Origin: an uncultured Clostridia bacterium
GTDB taxonomy: Bacteria > Bacillota > Clostridia > JAAYHZ01
Reading direction: 5' to 3'
DNA length: 38,795 nucleotides
Assembly (NCBI GenBank): GCA_937894465.1
Contig: CALCRE010000185.1
Location: 1-38,795, forward strand
A program made the translations under genes and the position numbers. How positions within the stretch are numbered: position 1 is the first letter of the stretch; the number at the start of each line of letters is the position of its first letter. The notes under the pieces were generated by a model, which was given only the letters and a program-made list of their open reading frames with translations, searched no databases and had not been told where the DNA came from. Below, piece by piece: positions 8,447-17,192 of this stretch.

Positions 8447-9282
8447 CTGTTGGAAGCCGCTTCTATGATATCTTTTGATTTAAATATCAACCCGTATAAA
8501 GTAGATATCATGTACAATTGAGCATGCTTGTTCCATTCACCTCGTATGCTCTCTTTTGTTTCCATGGCAATGGTGGCGTCTTCGATTACTGAGCACACAA
8601 ATCCTCTGCGTGACATATCCACCATACTGCAGGGAGACACCTGCAAGCAGCAATTTAAGGCAAATCCGCCATAAATCAAATGATTAATGCCTTCTTTTTT
8701 GCAATATGCAAATAATTCCTCCGTCGTGGCGGCGATAGGCTCATCACCTTTGGGTATCGCTTGTTTGGAAAAGGTACGCACCTTCATGGATCTGTGAATA
8801 TCATCCATATTGTGTTTTCCGTAGGAAGCATCATAGGTAACGATCTCTTTGATTTTCTTCGTGTATCCATCCTGTGTACACATATCGAATTTTACAGGAT
8901 CTTGACTCAATCCTTTTTGCTCATTGTATTCTTTTAATGCTTGTCGGACGATCTTGTATCCGTGATAGGAGGAGTAATAATCCGGGCCTCCCACCACATG
9001 GATCAAACGAAGAGGTGAATTCCGTACTCCCTCAAGCAATGAGGGATATACCTTTTCACATACATCATAGGATCTTATGACATACTCATTGCATCTGAAA
9101 ATTCCCGGGTACTCTTCCATAGGACCGACATCCCATGCGTGCATAATCACAACTGCTGTCGTTTCGGGATTAATCTCCACTTGTCTTGTATCCCATCCGA
9201 GATAACCGTCCGCCGGTACATCCAGTGACAAATCGGCATCATAACCTCGGTATATCTTTGCATTCAATCGAATAGGGTTCAT
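8443..9282 (-). CDS. Isochorismatase-like cysteine hydrolase family protein
   Basis: Start chosen at ATG 9282 (MNPIRLNAKIY) because a perfect AAGGAGG sits 6 nt before it. A longer frame adds 20 residues without ribosome site. The roughly 279-aa product keeps the isochorismatase fold pattern: an early beta strand TTAVVIMHAWDVGP, a central region with SKQAIPKGDEPIAAT where the catalytic Lys is expected, and YGGFALNCCLQVSPCSMVDMSRRGF, matching the family cGvatdvCv..ta.da...G block with the nucleophilic Cys. The usual catalytic Asp (IDMQ) aligns with His in IMHAW, so chemistry may differ. The fold call is fair; the reaction is unknown. The stop overlaps the promoter of the downstream Gfo/Idh gene. 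It is divergent from the XRE-pot operon. Confidence 0.7.
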   Translation of the reverse strand: MNPIRLNAKIYRGYDADLSLDVPADGYLGWDTRQVEINPETTAVVIMHAWDVGPMEEYPGIFRCNEYVIRSYDVCEKVYPSLLEGVRNSPLRLIHVVGGPDYYSSYHGYKIVRQALKEYNEQKGLSQDPVKFDMCTQDGYTKKIKEIVTYDASYGKHNMDDIHRSMKVRTFSKQAIPKGDEPIAATTEELFAYCKKEGINHLIYGGFALNCCLQVSPCSMVDMSRRGFVCSVIEDATIAMETKESIRGEWNKHAQLYMISTLYGLIFKSKDIIEAASNS

Positions 9283-9340
9283 ATTCAACCTCCTTTTGCA
9301 TTCGAAAATTGCCGACATAAAATCGGTAATACTCATTAAC

Positions 9341-9368
9341 ATTATATCATATCTAATCCCATGCTCAA
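9341..9368 (-). promoter_or_regulatory. Candidate promoter of the cysteine-hydrolase-like gene
   Basis: Reverse-strand TTGAGC (9363-9368), 16-bp spacer, extended -10 TGATATAAT with hexamer TATAAT at 9341-9346. It is about 60 bp upstream of the ATG at 9282 and back-to-back with the XRE-pot promoter. Confidence 0.55.
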
Positions 9369-9393
9369 TATGATAAAATTTTTCATAACTTTA

Positions 9394-9421
9394 TTGACAA
9401 CCAAAACCATTATGCTATAAT
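9394..9421 (+). promoter_or_regulatory. Strong sigma-A promoter of the XRE-potABCD operon
   Basis: Perfect -35 TTGACA (9394-9399), 16-bp spacer, and extended -10 TGCTATAAT with TATAAT at 9416-9421. Predicted transcription start about 9428, immediately before the inverted repeat at 9429-9453. Confidence 0.85.
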
Positions 9422-9428
9422 AAAATCG

Positions 9429-9453
9429 CTTTGTTTAGTAAAACTAAACAAAG
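9429..9453. promoter_or_regulatory. 25-bp perfect inverted repeat, candidate operator
   Basis: Arms CTTTGTTTAGT (9429-9439) and ACTAAACAAAG (9443-9453) are perfect reverse complements around AAA. It begins at the predicted transcription start of the XRE-cupin/potABCD operon, the classic place for a repressor to block initiation. The XRE-cupin protein encoded next is the obvious candidate to bind it. Confidence 0.7.
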
Positions 9454-9459
9454 AGTTTA

Positions 9460-10041
9460 ATGATAAGGATGCCGATCAAAAAATCGGGGTTATGTAAAGA
9501 AATGGATATTGGGAAAAAAATAAAAAGATTAAGACTATTGAATAACCTGACGCAGCAAGAGCTTGCCGACCGTTGCGAGTTATCAAAAGGATATATATCC
9601 CAGCTTGAGAAAGATATTGCATCCCCCTCTATTGCAACACTTATTGATTTATTGCAATGCTTGGGTACGGACTTAAAGGAGTTTTTCAGTCAGGATGAAG
9701 ACAATCAAATCGTTTTTACTGCAAATGATATGTTTGAAAAGGAAAATGAAGAGAATAAAAGTATCGTGAAATGGTTAATTCCAAACTGTATGAAAAACAC
9801 AATGGAACCCATTATCATTACATTACAGCCGGGAGGTGCATCCAAGCAGGATGAACCTCATGACGGAGAAGAATTTGGGTTTGTACTCGAGGGGAACGTT
9901 GAAATTCACTTAGGGTCCACAGTTTACAAGGCAAAAAAGGGGAATTCATTTTATTACAACACGTCATTGCCTCACTACATAAGCAATGTTGGAAAACGAC
10001 CTGCAAAAATAATCTGGGTTTCATCCCCTCCGAACTTTTAA
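9460..10041 (+). CDS. XRE-cupin transcriptional regulator of the polyamine transport operon
   Basis: Residues about 15-70 are an XRE helix-turn-helix (IGKKIKRLRLLNNLTQQELADRC, then SKGYISQLEKDIASPSIATL). Residues about 110-190 are a small cupin with the double-stranded beta-helix pattern (PGGASKQDEPHDGEEFGFVLEG and GNSFYYNTSLPHYISN). This layout matches PuuR-like sensors, where the cupin binds a small metabolite. Its position directly before potABCD suggests a polyamine effector. ATG 9460 gives 193 aa. The internal ATG at 9502 (MDIGKKIKR) matches where family members usually begin, and neither has a strong ribosome site, so the start is uncertain. Probably autoregulated through the 25-bp palindrome at 9429-9453. 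It lies 28 bp before potA. Confidence 0.88.
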   Translation: MIRMPIKKSGLCKEMDIGKKIKRLRLLNNLTQQELADRCELSKGYISQLEKDIASPSIATLIDLLQCLGTDLKEFFSQDEDNQIVFTANDMFEKENEENKSIVKWLIPNCMKNTMEPIIITLQPGGASKQDEPHDGEEFGFVLEGNVEIHLGSTVYKAKKGNSFYYNTSLPHYISNVGKRPAKIIWVSSPPNF

Positions 10042-10069
10042 ATCATTTTACGAAAGGATATTTTTAGTA

Positions 10070-11122
10070 ATGTCGGATTATATTATTCAATTAAATAACA
10101 TCTCCAAGGTCTTTGAAGACGGTTTTGTCGCTTTGGATAACCTTAATTTAAGCATTAAGAAAAATGAATTTTTAACATTGCTTGGCCCTAGCGGATGCGG
10201 CAAAACAACCACATTACGAATCATCGGTGGTTTCGAAATGCCTACCGAAGGGGAAATAGTTTTTCAAGGGCAGAAGATCAATGATCTCCCCCCTCATAAG
10301 AGAAAAGTTAATACGGTGTTTCAGAAATATGCCTTGTTTACCCATCTGAATGTGTTTGATAATGTTGCCTTTGGATTAAAAATTTCCAAAACTCCGAAAA
10401 ATGAAATCAAAGAAAGAGTTCGTGAAATGCTTAATTTGGTGAACTTACAGGGATTTGAGAAAAGACAAGTAGAATCCTTAAGCGGCGGGCAACAACAAAG
10501 GGTGGCTATTGCAAGAGCATTAGTCAATAGGCCGGAAGTATTATTGTTAGACGAACCTTTAGGCGCACTAGATTTGAAAATGCGTAAAGACATGCAAATT
10601 GAATTGAAAAAAATGCAGGAGAAGCTGGGTATTACATTTATTTATGTAACCCATGACCAAGAAGAAGCTCTTTCCATGTCAGATAGTATTGTCATATTAA
10701 ATGAGGGTATTGTCCAACAGATCGATACCCCTATCAACATATATAATGAACCGAAAAATGCATTTGTAGCTGATTTTATCGGGGAGAGCAATATCATAGA
10801 CGGAACGATGCTACAAGATAAATTAGTACATTTTTGCAACAAAGATATTCCTTGTATCGACACCGGCTTTGCTAAAAACGAAAAAGTGGATGTGGTGATT
10901 CGTCCCGAGGACATCGATATAAAGAATCTGTCAGATGCCCAATGGACCGGAAAGGTTACCTCCGTGATATTCAAGGGAGTTCATTACGACATAACTGTTG
11001 AGTCTTCCGATGGATTTGTGTGGCTCTTGCAAAATACCGATCGACAATATGAGGGAGATACCATCGGGATGAGTGTGGATCCTGATGATATCCATATTAT
11101 GAAGAAGGTGATTGATCTATGA
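10070..11122 (+). CDS. potA: Spermidine/putrescine ABC transporter ATP-binding protein
   Basis: The ATPase of the PotABCD polyamine importer, 350 aa. ABC core: Walker A GPSGCGKTT near residue 40, Q-loop in VFQKYALF, signature LSGGQQQRVAIARAL, Walker B LLLDEPLGALD, and switch His in YVTHDQEEAL. A C-terminal TOBE-like regulatory domain follows (residues about 240-350, with RPEDIDI). The Q-loop context NTVFQKYALFTHLNVFDNVAFGL is typical of PotA. Its stop overlaps the potB start by 4 bp (ATGA), indicating translational coupling. Confidence 0.95.
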   Translation: MSDYIIQLNNISKVFEDGFVALDNLNLSIKKNEFLTLLGPSGCGKTTTLRIIGGFEMPTEGEIVFQGQKINDLPPHKRKVNTVFQKYALFTHLNVFDNVAFGLKISKTPKNEIKERVREMLNLVNLQGFEKRQVESLSGGQQQRVAIARALVNRPEVLLLDEPLGALDLKMRKDMQIELKKMQEKLGITFIYVTHDQEEALSMSDSIVILNEGIVQQIDTPINIYNEPKNAFVADFIGESNIIDGTMLQDKLVHFCNKDIPCIDTGFAKNEKVDVVIRPEDIDIKNLSDAQWTGKVTSVIFKGVHYDITVESSDGFVWLLQNTDRQYEGDTIGMSVDPDDIHIMKKVIDL

Positions 11123-11937
11123 GGCGATGGTTGTCTTATCCCTATCTGGTATGGATGATCATGTTTATCACCGTTCCTTTGCTGTTGATCGTCTTTTATG
11201 CATTTACAAAGCAAACCGACGGGGGCATTGTCTTTTCATTGGATCACTTTCGGCAAATCCTTGATCCCTTGTATTTAAAGGTGTTTTTAAGATCCTTTAA
11301 AATCGCCTTTATTTCCATGCTCATTTGCCTGCTCATAGGCTATCCGGTTGCATTGTTTCTTTCTTCAAAAGATTTTTCACAAAAATCCACATACCTTATG
11401 TTGATTGTCATTCCCATGTGGATGAATTTTCTGCTGAGAACATATGCATGGTTAACTTTACTGGAAAACAACGGTATCTTCAATAAGCTTTTGGAGTTTC
11501 TCGGCTTTGGAAAAGTACAGTTTCTATATAGCGAAGGTGCAGTCATATTAGGTACGGTTTATAACTTTTTACCATTTATGATCCTCCCTATCTATTCCGT
11601 GATGGTGAAGATAGACGAAAGCGTCATTAGCGCTGCACAAGACTTGGGTGCAAACAGTTTTCAAGTTTTGCTCAAGGTGATGATTCCTTTGAGCCTCCCC
11701 GGAGTGATCAGCGGAATCACCATGGTGTTTATGCCTGCAGTTTCTACTTTTGTCATTTCCCGTTTATTAGGAGGAGGTCAATTCGCATTAATCGGTAACA
11801 TTATCGAACAGCAGTTCCTGTTGACCGGTAATTGGGGCTTCGGTTCCGCATTGTCTTTCGTATTGATGGTGTTGGTTATTATCAGTATGTTTTTTATGAA
11901 TGCCAATGAGCGAAACGGAAAGGAGAGCATGCTATGA
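11119..11937 (+). CDS. potB: Spermidine/putrescine ABC transporter permease PotB
   Basis: A 272-aa integral membrane permease with about six hydrophobic segments: the first is near residues 8-28 (PYLVWMIMFITVPLLLIVFYAF), the last near residues 238-262. The cytoplasmic EAA loop that docks on PotA is seen as AAQDLGANSFQVLLKVMIPLSLPGV near residues 173-197. It overlaps potA and potC by 4 bp at each end, giving tight operon coupling. Confidence 0.94.
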   Translation: MRRWLSYPYLVWMIMFITVPLLLIVFYAFTKQTDGGIVFSLDHFRQILDPLYLKVFLRSFKIAFISMLICLLIGYPVALFLSSKDFSQKSTYLMLIVIPMWMNFLLRTYAWLTLLENNGIFNKLLEFLGFGKVQFLYSEGAVILGTVYNFLPFMILPIYSVMVKIDESVISAAQDLGANSFQVLLKVMIPLSLPGVISGITMVFMPAVSTFVISRLLGGGQFALIGNIIEQQFLLTGNWGFGSALSFVLMVLVIISMFFMNANERNGKESML

Positions 11938-12725
11938 GTAAAAGTCTTAAAAAAGCGTATTTATGGCTGATCATACTCTTTCTGTATGCACCCATACTGG
12001 TGTTGATGGTGCTTAGCTTTAACGATTCGAGATCCAGGGCTACCTGGGGTGGTTTTACGTTCCGTTGGTATATTGAGTTATTCAAAGACAGGGACATTTT
12101 GTTGGCATTGTACTACACACTGGCAATCGGGTTGTTGTCATCAGTAATTGCGACTATTATAGGGACATTTGCCGCAATCGGTATTTTCGGATATAAGAAA
12201 CTCAGTTATAGCCTGGTTAAAAACATTTCTTATATACCTGTAATCAATGCCGATATCGTAACCGGTGTATCCTTGATGCTAATGTTTGTCTTTTTAGGCA
12301 TCAATCAAGGGTTCTTCACATTATTGTTGGCACACATCACCTTTAACATCCCTTACATCATCTTTTCGGTGCTGCCCAAGCTTCATCAAATGGATATTCA
12401 CGTTTATGAAGCAGCTTTGGATTTGGGAGCTAACCCTTTTATGTCCATTATTAAAGTGGTAATACCGGAAATACGTCCCGGAATAATAACAGGGTTTTTA
12501 TTAGCTTTTACACTGTCCATTGATGACTTTGTCATCAGCTTTTTTACATCCGGCCCGGGAGTGACAAATTTATCCATTGAAATTTATTCCATGGCAAGAC
12601 GGGGAATCAACCCTAAAATCAATGCTTTGTCGACCCTGATGTTTGTCGTGGTTATGGCTTTGTTGTTGATCGTTAATAAAAGATCAGCTTCAAATACAGA
12701 AAAGAAAGTCAGGAGGGACATTTAA
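11934..12725 (+). CDS. potC: Spermidine/putrescine ABC transporter permease PotC
   Basis: The second permease of the polyamine importer, 263 aa, with six predicted membrane helices. The EAA loop is EAALDLGANPFMSIIKVVIPEIRPG near residues 160-185, followed by the typical PotC sequence LAFTLSIDDFVISFFTSGPG. It begins in the ATGA overlap with potB and ends directly before potD (TAA then ATG with no gap). Confidence 0.94.
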   Translation: MSKSLKKAYLWLIILFLYAPILVLMVLSFNDSRSRATWGGFTFRWYIELFKDRDILLALYYTLAIGLLSSVIATIIGTFAAIGIFGYKKLSYSLVKNISYIPVINADIVTGVSLMLMFVFLGINQGFFTLLLAHITFNIPYIIFSVLPKLHQMDIHVYEAALDLGANPFMSIIKVVIPEIRPGIITGFLLAFTLSIDDFVISFFTSGPGVTNLSIEIYSMARRGINPKINALSTLMFVVVMALLLIVNKRSASNTEKKVRRDI

Positions 12726-13763
12726 ATGATGAAAAAGATCGGCGTTTTTCTTATGCTGTTTATTCTGGTAGCAATCATTCTATTGCCCGGATGTGATGAC
12801 GAGAACACGTTGTATGTTTACAACTGGGGAGACTACATGGATAAAAGCGTGATCAAACAGTTTGAGGAAGAATACGGTGTAAAGGTAAAATACCAGACTT
12901 ATACAACCAATGAAGATATGTATGTAAAAATCAATTCCGGCTCAGCCAAATACGATATTATATTTCCATCGGAATATATGTTACACAGAATGGCTCAAGA
13001 AGGATTGTTACAAAGCATTAATCTAAACAATATCCCCAACTTTGCTCTAATTGATGATATTTTCAAGAATGCCGAATACGATCCGGGTAATGTATATTCT
13101 GTTCCCTATTTGTGGGGAACGGTTGGTATCCTCTATAACAAGTCCATGGTTAATGAAACAGTGGACAGCTGGGATATCTTGTGGGATAAAAAGTATGAGA
13201 AAAAAATATTAATGGTGGACAGCCAAAGAGATTCTATCGGTGTGGCATTAAAACGGTTGGGATATTCCATGAACTCTACCCTGGAGAAAGAAATTGATGA
13301 AGCCAAGGAATCCTTAATCGAACAAAAGCCCTTGGTGCTTGCATACGTTGTGGATGAAGCCAGAGATAAAATGATCAACAACGAAGCCGCTCTTGCCGTG
13401 GTTTGGTCCGGAGAAGCCATTTTAGCCATGGCTGAAAACGACGATCTGGCTTATGCCTATCCGAAAGAAGGCTCGAACATTTGGTATGATTGTGTTGCAA
13501 TTCCGGCTACTTCGACGAAAAAGGATTTGGCGGAAAAGTTTATCAACTTCCTTTGCAGAACCGATATCGCGTATCTGAATGCCGAATACACCGGGTATTC
13601 ATCGCCGCAAATGGAGGTTGTGGAGCAATTAGATGAAGAATTAAGGAACAATCCCACCGCATATCCGAGCAACGAAATCATCAGTAATTGCGAAGTATTT
13701 AAATATATCGGAGATTTTGTTGAGTACTACAACAAAGCTTGGATCGAAATCACTGCAAATTAA
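12726..13763 (+). CDS. potD: Spermidine/putrescine-binding lipoprotein PotD
   Basis: The substrate-binding lipoprotein of the importer, 345 aa. The signal peptide ends in lipobox LLPGC with Cys23. The mature N-terminus TLYVYNWGDYMDKSVIKQFE is the standard PotD/PotF opening. Further family blocks are SAKYDIIFPSEYMLHRM and VYSVPYLWGTVGILYNK. Acidic and aromatic residues such as those in YNWGDY and WSGEA are candidates for polyamine contacts. The ATG directly abuts the potC stop and is served by AGGAGG within the end of potC. No terminator is visible before the next gene, 28 bp downstream. Confidence 0.94.
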   Translation: MMKKIGVFLMLFILVAIILLPGCDDENTLYVYNWGDYMDKSVIKQFEEEYGVKVKYQTYTTNEDMYVKINSGSAKYDIIFPSEYMLHRMAQEGLLQSINLNNIPNFALIDDIFKNAEYDPGNVYSVPYLWGTVGILYNKSMVNETVDSWDILWDKKYEKKILMVDSQRDSIGVALKRLGYSMNSTLEKEIDEAKESLIEQKPLVLAYVVDEARDKMINNEAALAVVWSGEAILAMAENDDLAYAYPKEGSNIWYDCVAIPATSTKKDLAEKFINFLCRTDIAYLNAEYTGYSSPQMEVVEQLDEELRNNPTAYPSNEIISNCEVFKYIGDFVEYYNKAWIEITAN

Positions 13764-13791
13764 TTACGTTATATAACGGGGGGTAAACTGA

Positions 13792-15030
13792 ATGACGACT
13801 ATAGATAAGACAACTTTAGAACAAGTCAGGTTGGGTGTTGTAGGTTTAGGAGGCAGAGGAAGCGGACTGCTTTCACTGTTGCTTAATATGGATGATGTAG
13901 TTATCCCTGCCATATCCGATCTGTATGACGACAGAATGGAGAAAAATGCGGACTCCGTCTATAAAAAAAGAGGATATAAACCGGATACATATAAAGACTA
14001 TAGACAGTTGCTGCAACGTAAGGACATCGACGGTGTGATCATCCCTTCCTCTTGGACTGTTCACGCGGAAATTGCGATAGAAGCGATGCAAAGTGGAAAA
14101 TATGCAGCAATGGAAGTAGGAGGTGCATCCTCCATCGACGAATGTTGGGATTTGGTCAAAACATCTCAAAGAACCGGAATGCCCTGCATGATGTTGGAAA
14201 ACTGTTGCTATGGTCGGGAGGAAATGGCTTTAATGAACATGATCAAAAAGGGATTGTTCGGTGAGTTGATTCACTGCCAAGGCGGATATGAGCATGATTT
14301 GAGAAGCGAGGTTTCCAACGGAATCGTCAATCGCCATTACAGGTTCAGAAATTATGAAAATAGAAACGGCGAACTCTATCCCACTCATGAATTGGGACCC
14401 ATCGCAAAATATTTAAATATCAACAGAGGAAATCGTCTTTTGACATTAACCTCCATGTCCTCTAAATCCAGAGGACTTCACAAATACATTATGGACAATA
14501 TGGGACCGGAGCATCATCTGGCATCCGTTGATTTCACACAAGGTGATGTGGTGACCACCATGATTAAGTGTGCTCATGGTGAAACTATATTTTTGATCCA
14601 TGATACAACATTACCGCGCCCCTACTCTAGAGGTGGCCGGGTGCAAGGAACCAAAGGGATCTGGACAGAAGACAATGCTTCCATTTATTTTGACGGCATA
14701 AGCCCCTTGGATCAGTGGGAACCATTTAAGAAATACATGGAAACGTATGAGCATCCCCTATGGAAATGGTATCGTGAAGAAGGTGTTCGAGGCGGTCACG
14801 GCGGTATGGACTATTTAGTCTTGCGTGCCTATGTGGAAAGCATCAAAAACCAAACCGACACACCTATTGATGTGTATGACACTGCAACGTGGATGGCCGT
14901 CACTTGTTTGTCGGAAGAATCTGTTGCAACAGGCAGCACGCCGGTTGTTGTTCCCGACTTTACAAACGGTAAATGGATCGATCGGGGCCAACCTTTACCG
15001 GGCAAGTATTCCTTGGATGTAATAGAATAG
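13792..15030 (+). CDS. GH109-like Gfo/Idh/MocA protein (NAD-dependent glycosidase type)
   Basis: A 412-aa oxidoreductase-fold protein. The N-terminal Rossmann motif is RLGVVGLGGRGSGLL, and the catalytic region has AMEVGGASSIDECW in place of the usual EKP. Several blocks match glycoside hydrolase family 109, the NAD-dependent alpha-N-acetylgalactosaminidases: MLENCCYGREEMALMNMIKKG, GELIHCQGGYEHDLR, the YPTHELGPIAKYLNINRGNR block and SSKSRGL. Family members use a redox-assisted elimination/addition mechanism, with the HxxGP region involved. The exact substrate cannot be read; GalNAc- or related glycoside cleavage is the leading option, and a plain dehydrogenase is the alternative. It follows potD by 28 bp with its own GGGGGG-type ribosome site and no terminator between, so it is probably on the polyamine-transporter transcript. 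Confidence 0.8.
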   Translation: MTTIDKTTLEQVRLGVVGLGGRGSGLLSLLLNMDDVVIPAISDLYDDRMEKNADSVYKKRGYKPDTYKDYRQLLQRKDIDGVIIPSSWTVHAEIAIEAMQSGKYAAMEVGGASSIDECWDLVKTSQRTGMPCMMLENCCYGREEMALMNMIKKGLFGELIHCQGGYEHDLRSEVSNGIVNRHYRFRNYENRNGELYPTHELGPIAKYLNINRGNRLLTLTSMSSKSRGLHKYIMDNMGPEHHLASVDFTQGDVVTTMIKCAHGETIFLIHDTTLPRPYSRGGRVQGTKGIWTEDNASIYFDGISPLDQWEPFKKYMETYEHPLWKWYREEGVRGGHGGMDYLVLRAYVESIKNQTDTPIDVYDTATWMAVTCLSEESVATGSTPVVVPDFTNGKWIDRGQPLPGKYSLDVIE

Positions 15031-15082
15031 AACAGAAGCGTTACTGTGAACTTTTGATTTTTAATTTTTATTTTAATTTCTC

Positions 15083-15124
15083 TATATAAGGAATGCTGGG
15101 CTTCAGCCAGGCATTCCTTATATA
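15083..15124. terminator. Long hairpin between convergent genes
   Basis: A 14-bp perfect stem TATATAAGGAATGC (15083-15096) / GCATTCCTTATATA (15111-15124), with an inner GGC TTCA GCC hairpin. It lies between the stops of the GH109-like and nitroreductase genes and probably terminates both, though the flanking T-runs are weak. Confidence 0.65.
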
Positions 15125-15154
15125 ATCTAAAAATATTCTCTCAACTTTTCTCCG

Positions 15155-15748
15155 TTATTCCCCCTGAAAATCAAACCTTTTGTTTTCGTCTTCCCTTAAC
15201 ATATAGCGGTTGTAAAAGATCATGTCTTCCGGTTGTTTTCTTTTCTTCGCTGATTCCGTTTGCCCGCCTTTTTCGTAGCCAAGGGTACATAATAACCCGA
15301 TTCGCCTGCTTTTGGGAATATCTAAAAGCTTTTTGATCTTATCCTCGTGAAAATACCCCATAATACAAGTACCCAAACCTAATTCAGCCGCTTGTAAACA
15401 CAGGTATCCCATGGACAACCCGGAATCGATATAATTGAAATCCCGATCAGTCATTTTGGATCCGATGGATGCTTGAATGTTGGTTTTATCTATGACCTGA
15501 ACAATGATCACCGGGGCAGTTTTTGCAAAACTGTTAATTTTCCCTACAAGAGGTGTGCATTCCTTGGCTACAAGTTGAACCAATTCCTCATCATCCACAA
15601 TAATAAAAGACCACGGCTGCGAATTACAAGCAGAAGGAGCCATTCTTGCCGCTTCCAAACACTTTTCAATCAATGCTCGATCCGGTTTCTTATCAACTTC
15701 ATACTTCCTGACACTTTTTCTCAACTTGACAAGCAATTCAAAGTCCAT
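15155..15748 (-). CDS. Nitroreductase-family FMN oxidoreductase
   Basis: A 197-aa flavoprotein of the nitroreductase superfamily. FMN phosphate-binding N-terminus KLRKSVRKYE, then the family block RMAPSACNSQPWSFIIV, then SGLSMGYLCLQAAELGLGTCIMGYF and GLLCTLGYEKGGQ near the C-terminus. Such enzymes reduce nitro compounds, quinones or flavins with NAD(P)H, or act as dehalogenases; the physiological substrate is not deducible. A strong AGGAGG lies 8 nt before the ATG. It is downstream of, and may be partly read through from, the sigma/anti-sigma pair, with a 43-bp gap. Confidence 0.9.
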   Translation of the reverse strand: MDFELLVKLRKSVRKYEVDKKPDRALIEKCLEAARMAPSACNSQPWSFIIVDDEELVQLVAKECTPLVGKINSFAKTAPVIIVQVIDKTNIQASIGSKMTDRDFNYIDSGLSMGYLCLQAAELGLGTCIMGYFHEDKIKKLLDIPKSRRIGLLCTLGYEKGGQTESAKKRKQPEDMIFYNRYMLREDENKRFDFQGE

Positions 15749-15791
15749 GTGACAAACCTCCTATAATAGTCTTCATATCACCATCATATAC

Positions 15792-17192
15792 TTACTCTAA
15801 CTTCAGTTCAACCTCGGAAATGATGATACACTCCACATCCAAGCTCATTGATATGCGTTTGTATTCCTCTAAATCATCCAAAGTGCAAATAGCAAACCCG
15901 GTTTGGTCTTCCAAGCTCCAAGTTTCACCGTGTACAGCTTGGCTGATCATTTCATATTGCCCTAGCAGTCCTTTTTTAACTTTCAAAGTAGGCATAATCC
16001 TCATAATTGTTTCTTGACCTCTGGGGGATTTCACTGCTGAAAAGTCAATTTTGAGTCCTCCTGCGCCCTTAAATTCTTCAGGAATTCGATCACTTTCCTT
16101 TGCCAGTAATTCCACGGTTTTTACAGTGATCTCATTTCCTCCTGAGGATAATGTTTCATTCATATCCATCACTTGATTACCGTTGGGTAATTTGAACTCA
16201 ACATCTTCGAGGTCGCTCCTTCGGTACATGATTTGCGGAATGATCAACAGAAGATCACTCTTATCTTCGGATACACGGAAGTAAAATGTGTTTCGATCAG
16301 CATGATTGCTCTTCCTCAGCTCTAGATCCGGCAGATAGATATTTCCTTGCGAATCCGTCAGTCGAACGGAATCCGGGAAATGTGCTTTTTCATGGTCATA
16401 GGGCTCAAAGCGAATACTTTCTAATTCTTTCGGTGCAACTGTACTCAGTTGGATGCGAACCGTATCAGCTTCTCTATTCATATCGGCAAATACATAAATA
16501 TCTTCGATCACTGCAAAGTTCCCCATCAGCTCAGGCTCAAAACCGGTTATTGCTTCTGATAAAGAAACAGATATTCCAGGTTCAAACTTTTCCATCTTCA
16601 AAGTCATTTGATCTTGCCGGATCATTTCCTTTGGCAATTCATAACTTGCTCTCAGGGCATAGGTTCCGTCTTCTGAGGCACCTGTCATAACAGATCCGAC
16701 GGGCTCAATCCTTACACCCTCATGTATCAAGTATAATTTGGGATTGATTTCACCGGCATATAATTTTAATAACTCTTTACTTGTAAAATTTGCTGCTCCC
16801 GCCATTCCCACATTGGTCTTTACATAAACGGTCATCCGGTTATTTTGTGTAAAAGCCGCCTCGACAGTAACATATTCCTTTCCGCTTTCTACAATGACAG
16901 GATCCTTCAACACCCTCATAGAAGAACCATTTTTGTCCGTTTCCACTACCCCTACACCCGGGATAAAGGAAAAGATTTTTTTGTACAAAGCGTTCACCGG
17001 CGTACCGGGTACAAATGCCGACACTAAAATTATGACTGCAAACACCGCAGCAATGCCTCTTATGGATTGAAATCTTTTATACCTACCTATTTTCCTCTCT
17101 GTTTTGCGAATAATAGCAAGCTTCAGCTCTTCATCCGGATTGTCATACATCTCGTCGATCTTTTCAGTGAATTTGTCCAAATTACGATCCAT
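15792..17192 (-). CDS. DUF4179-type membrane anti-sigma factor
   Basis: A single-pass membrane protein of about 466 aa. A charged cytoplasmic N-terminus (residues 1-45, ELKLAIIRKTERKIGRYKR) should bind the sigma factor. A membrane segment at about 46-62 (GIAAVFAVIILVSAFVP) follows, then a large extracytoplasmic region opening with NALYKKIFSFIPGVGVVE, typical of DUF4179 proteins coded beside ECF sigma factors. The ATG at 17192 follows AGGAGG by 7 nt and overlaps the sigma stop codon (TGATG), so the pair is translationally coupled. No zinc-binding HxxxCxxC anti-sigma motif is seen. The signal sensed is unknown. Function is inferred mainly from architecture and coupling. Confidence 0.82.
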   Translation of the reverse strand: MDRNLDKFTEKIDEMYDNPDEELKLAIIRKTERKIGRYKRFQSIRGIAAVFAVIILVSAFVPGTPVNALYKKIFSFIPGVGVVETDKNGSSMRVLKDPVIVESGKEYVTVEAAFTQNNRMTVYVKTNVGMAGAANFTSKELLKLYAGEINPKLYLIHEGVRIEPVGSVMTGASEDGTYALRASYELPKEMIRQDQMTLKMEKFEPGISVSLSEAITGFEPELMGNFAVIEDIYVFADMNREADTVRIQLSTVAPKELESIRFEPYDHEKAHFPDSVRLTDSQGNIYLPDLELRKSNHADRNTFYFRVSEDKSDLLLIIPQIMYRRSDLEDVEFKLPNGNQVMDMNETLSSGGNEITVKTVELLAKESDRIPEEFKGAGGLKIDFSAVKSPRGQETIMRIMPTLKVKKGLLGQYEMISQAVHGETWSLEDQTGFAICTLDDLEEYKRISMSLDVECIIISEVELKLE

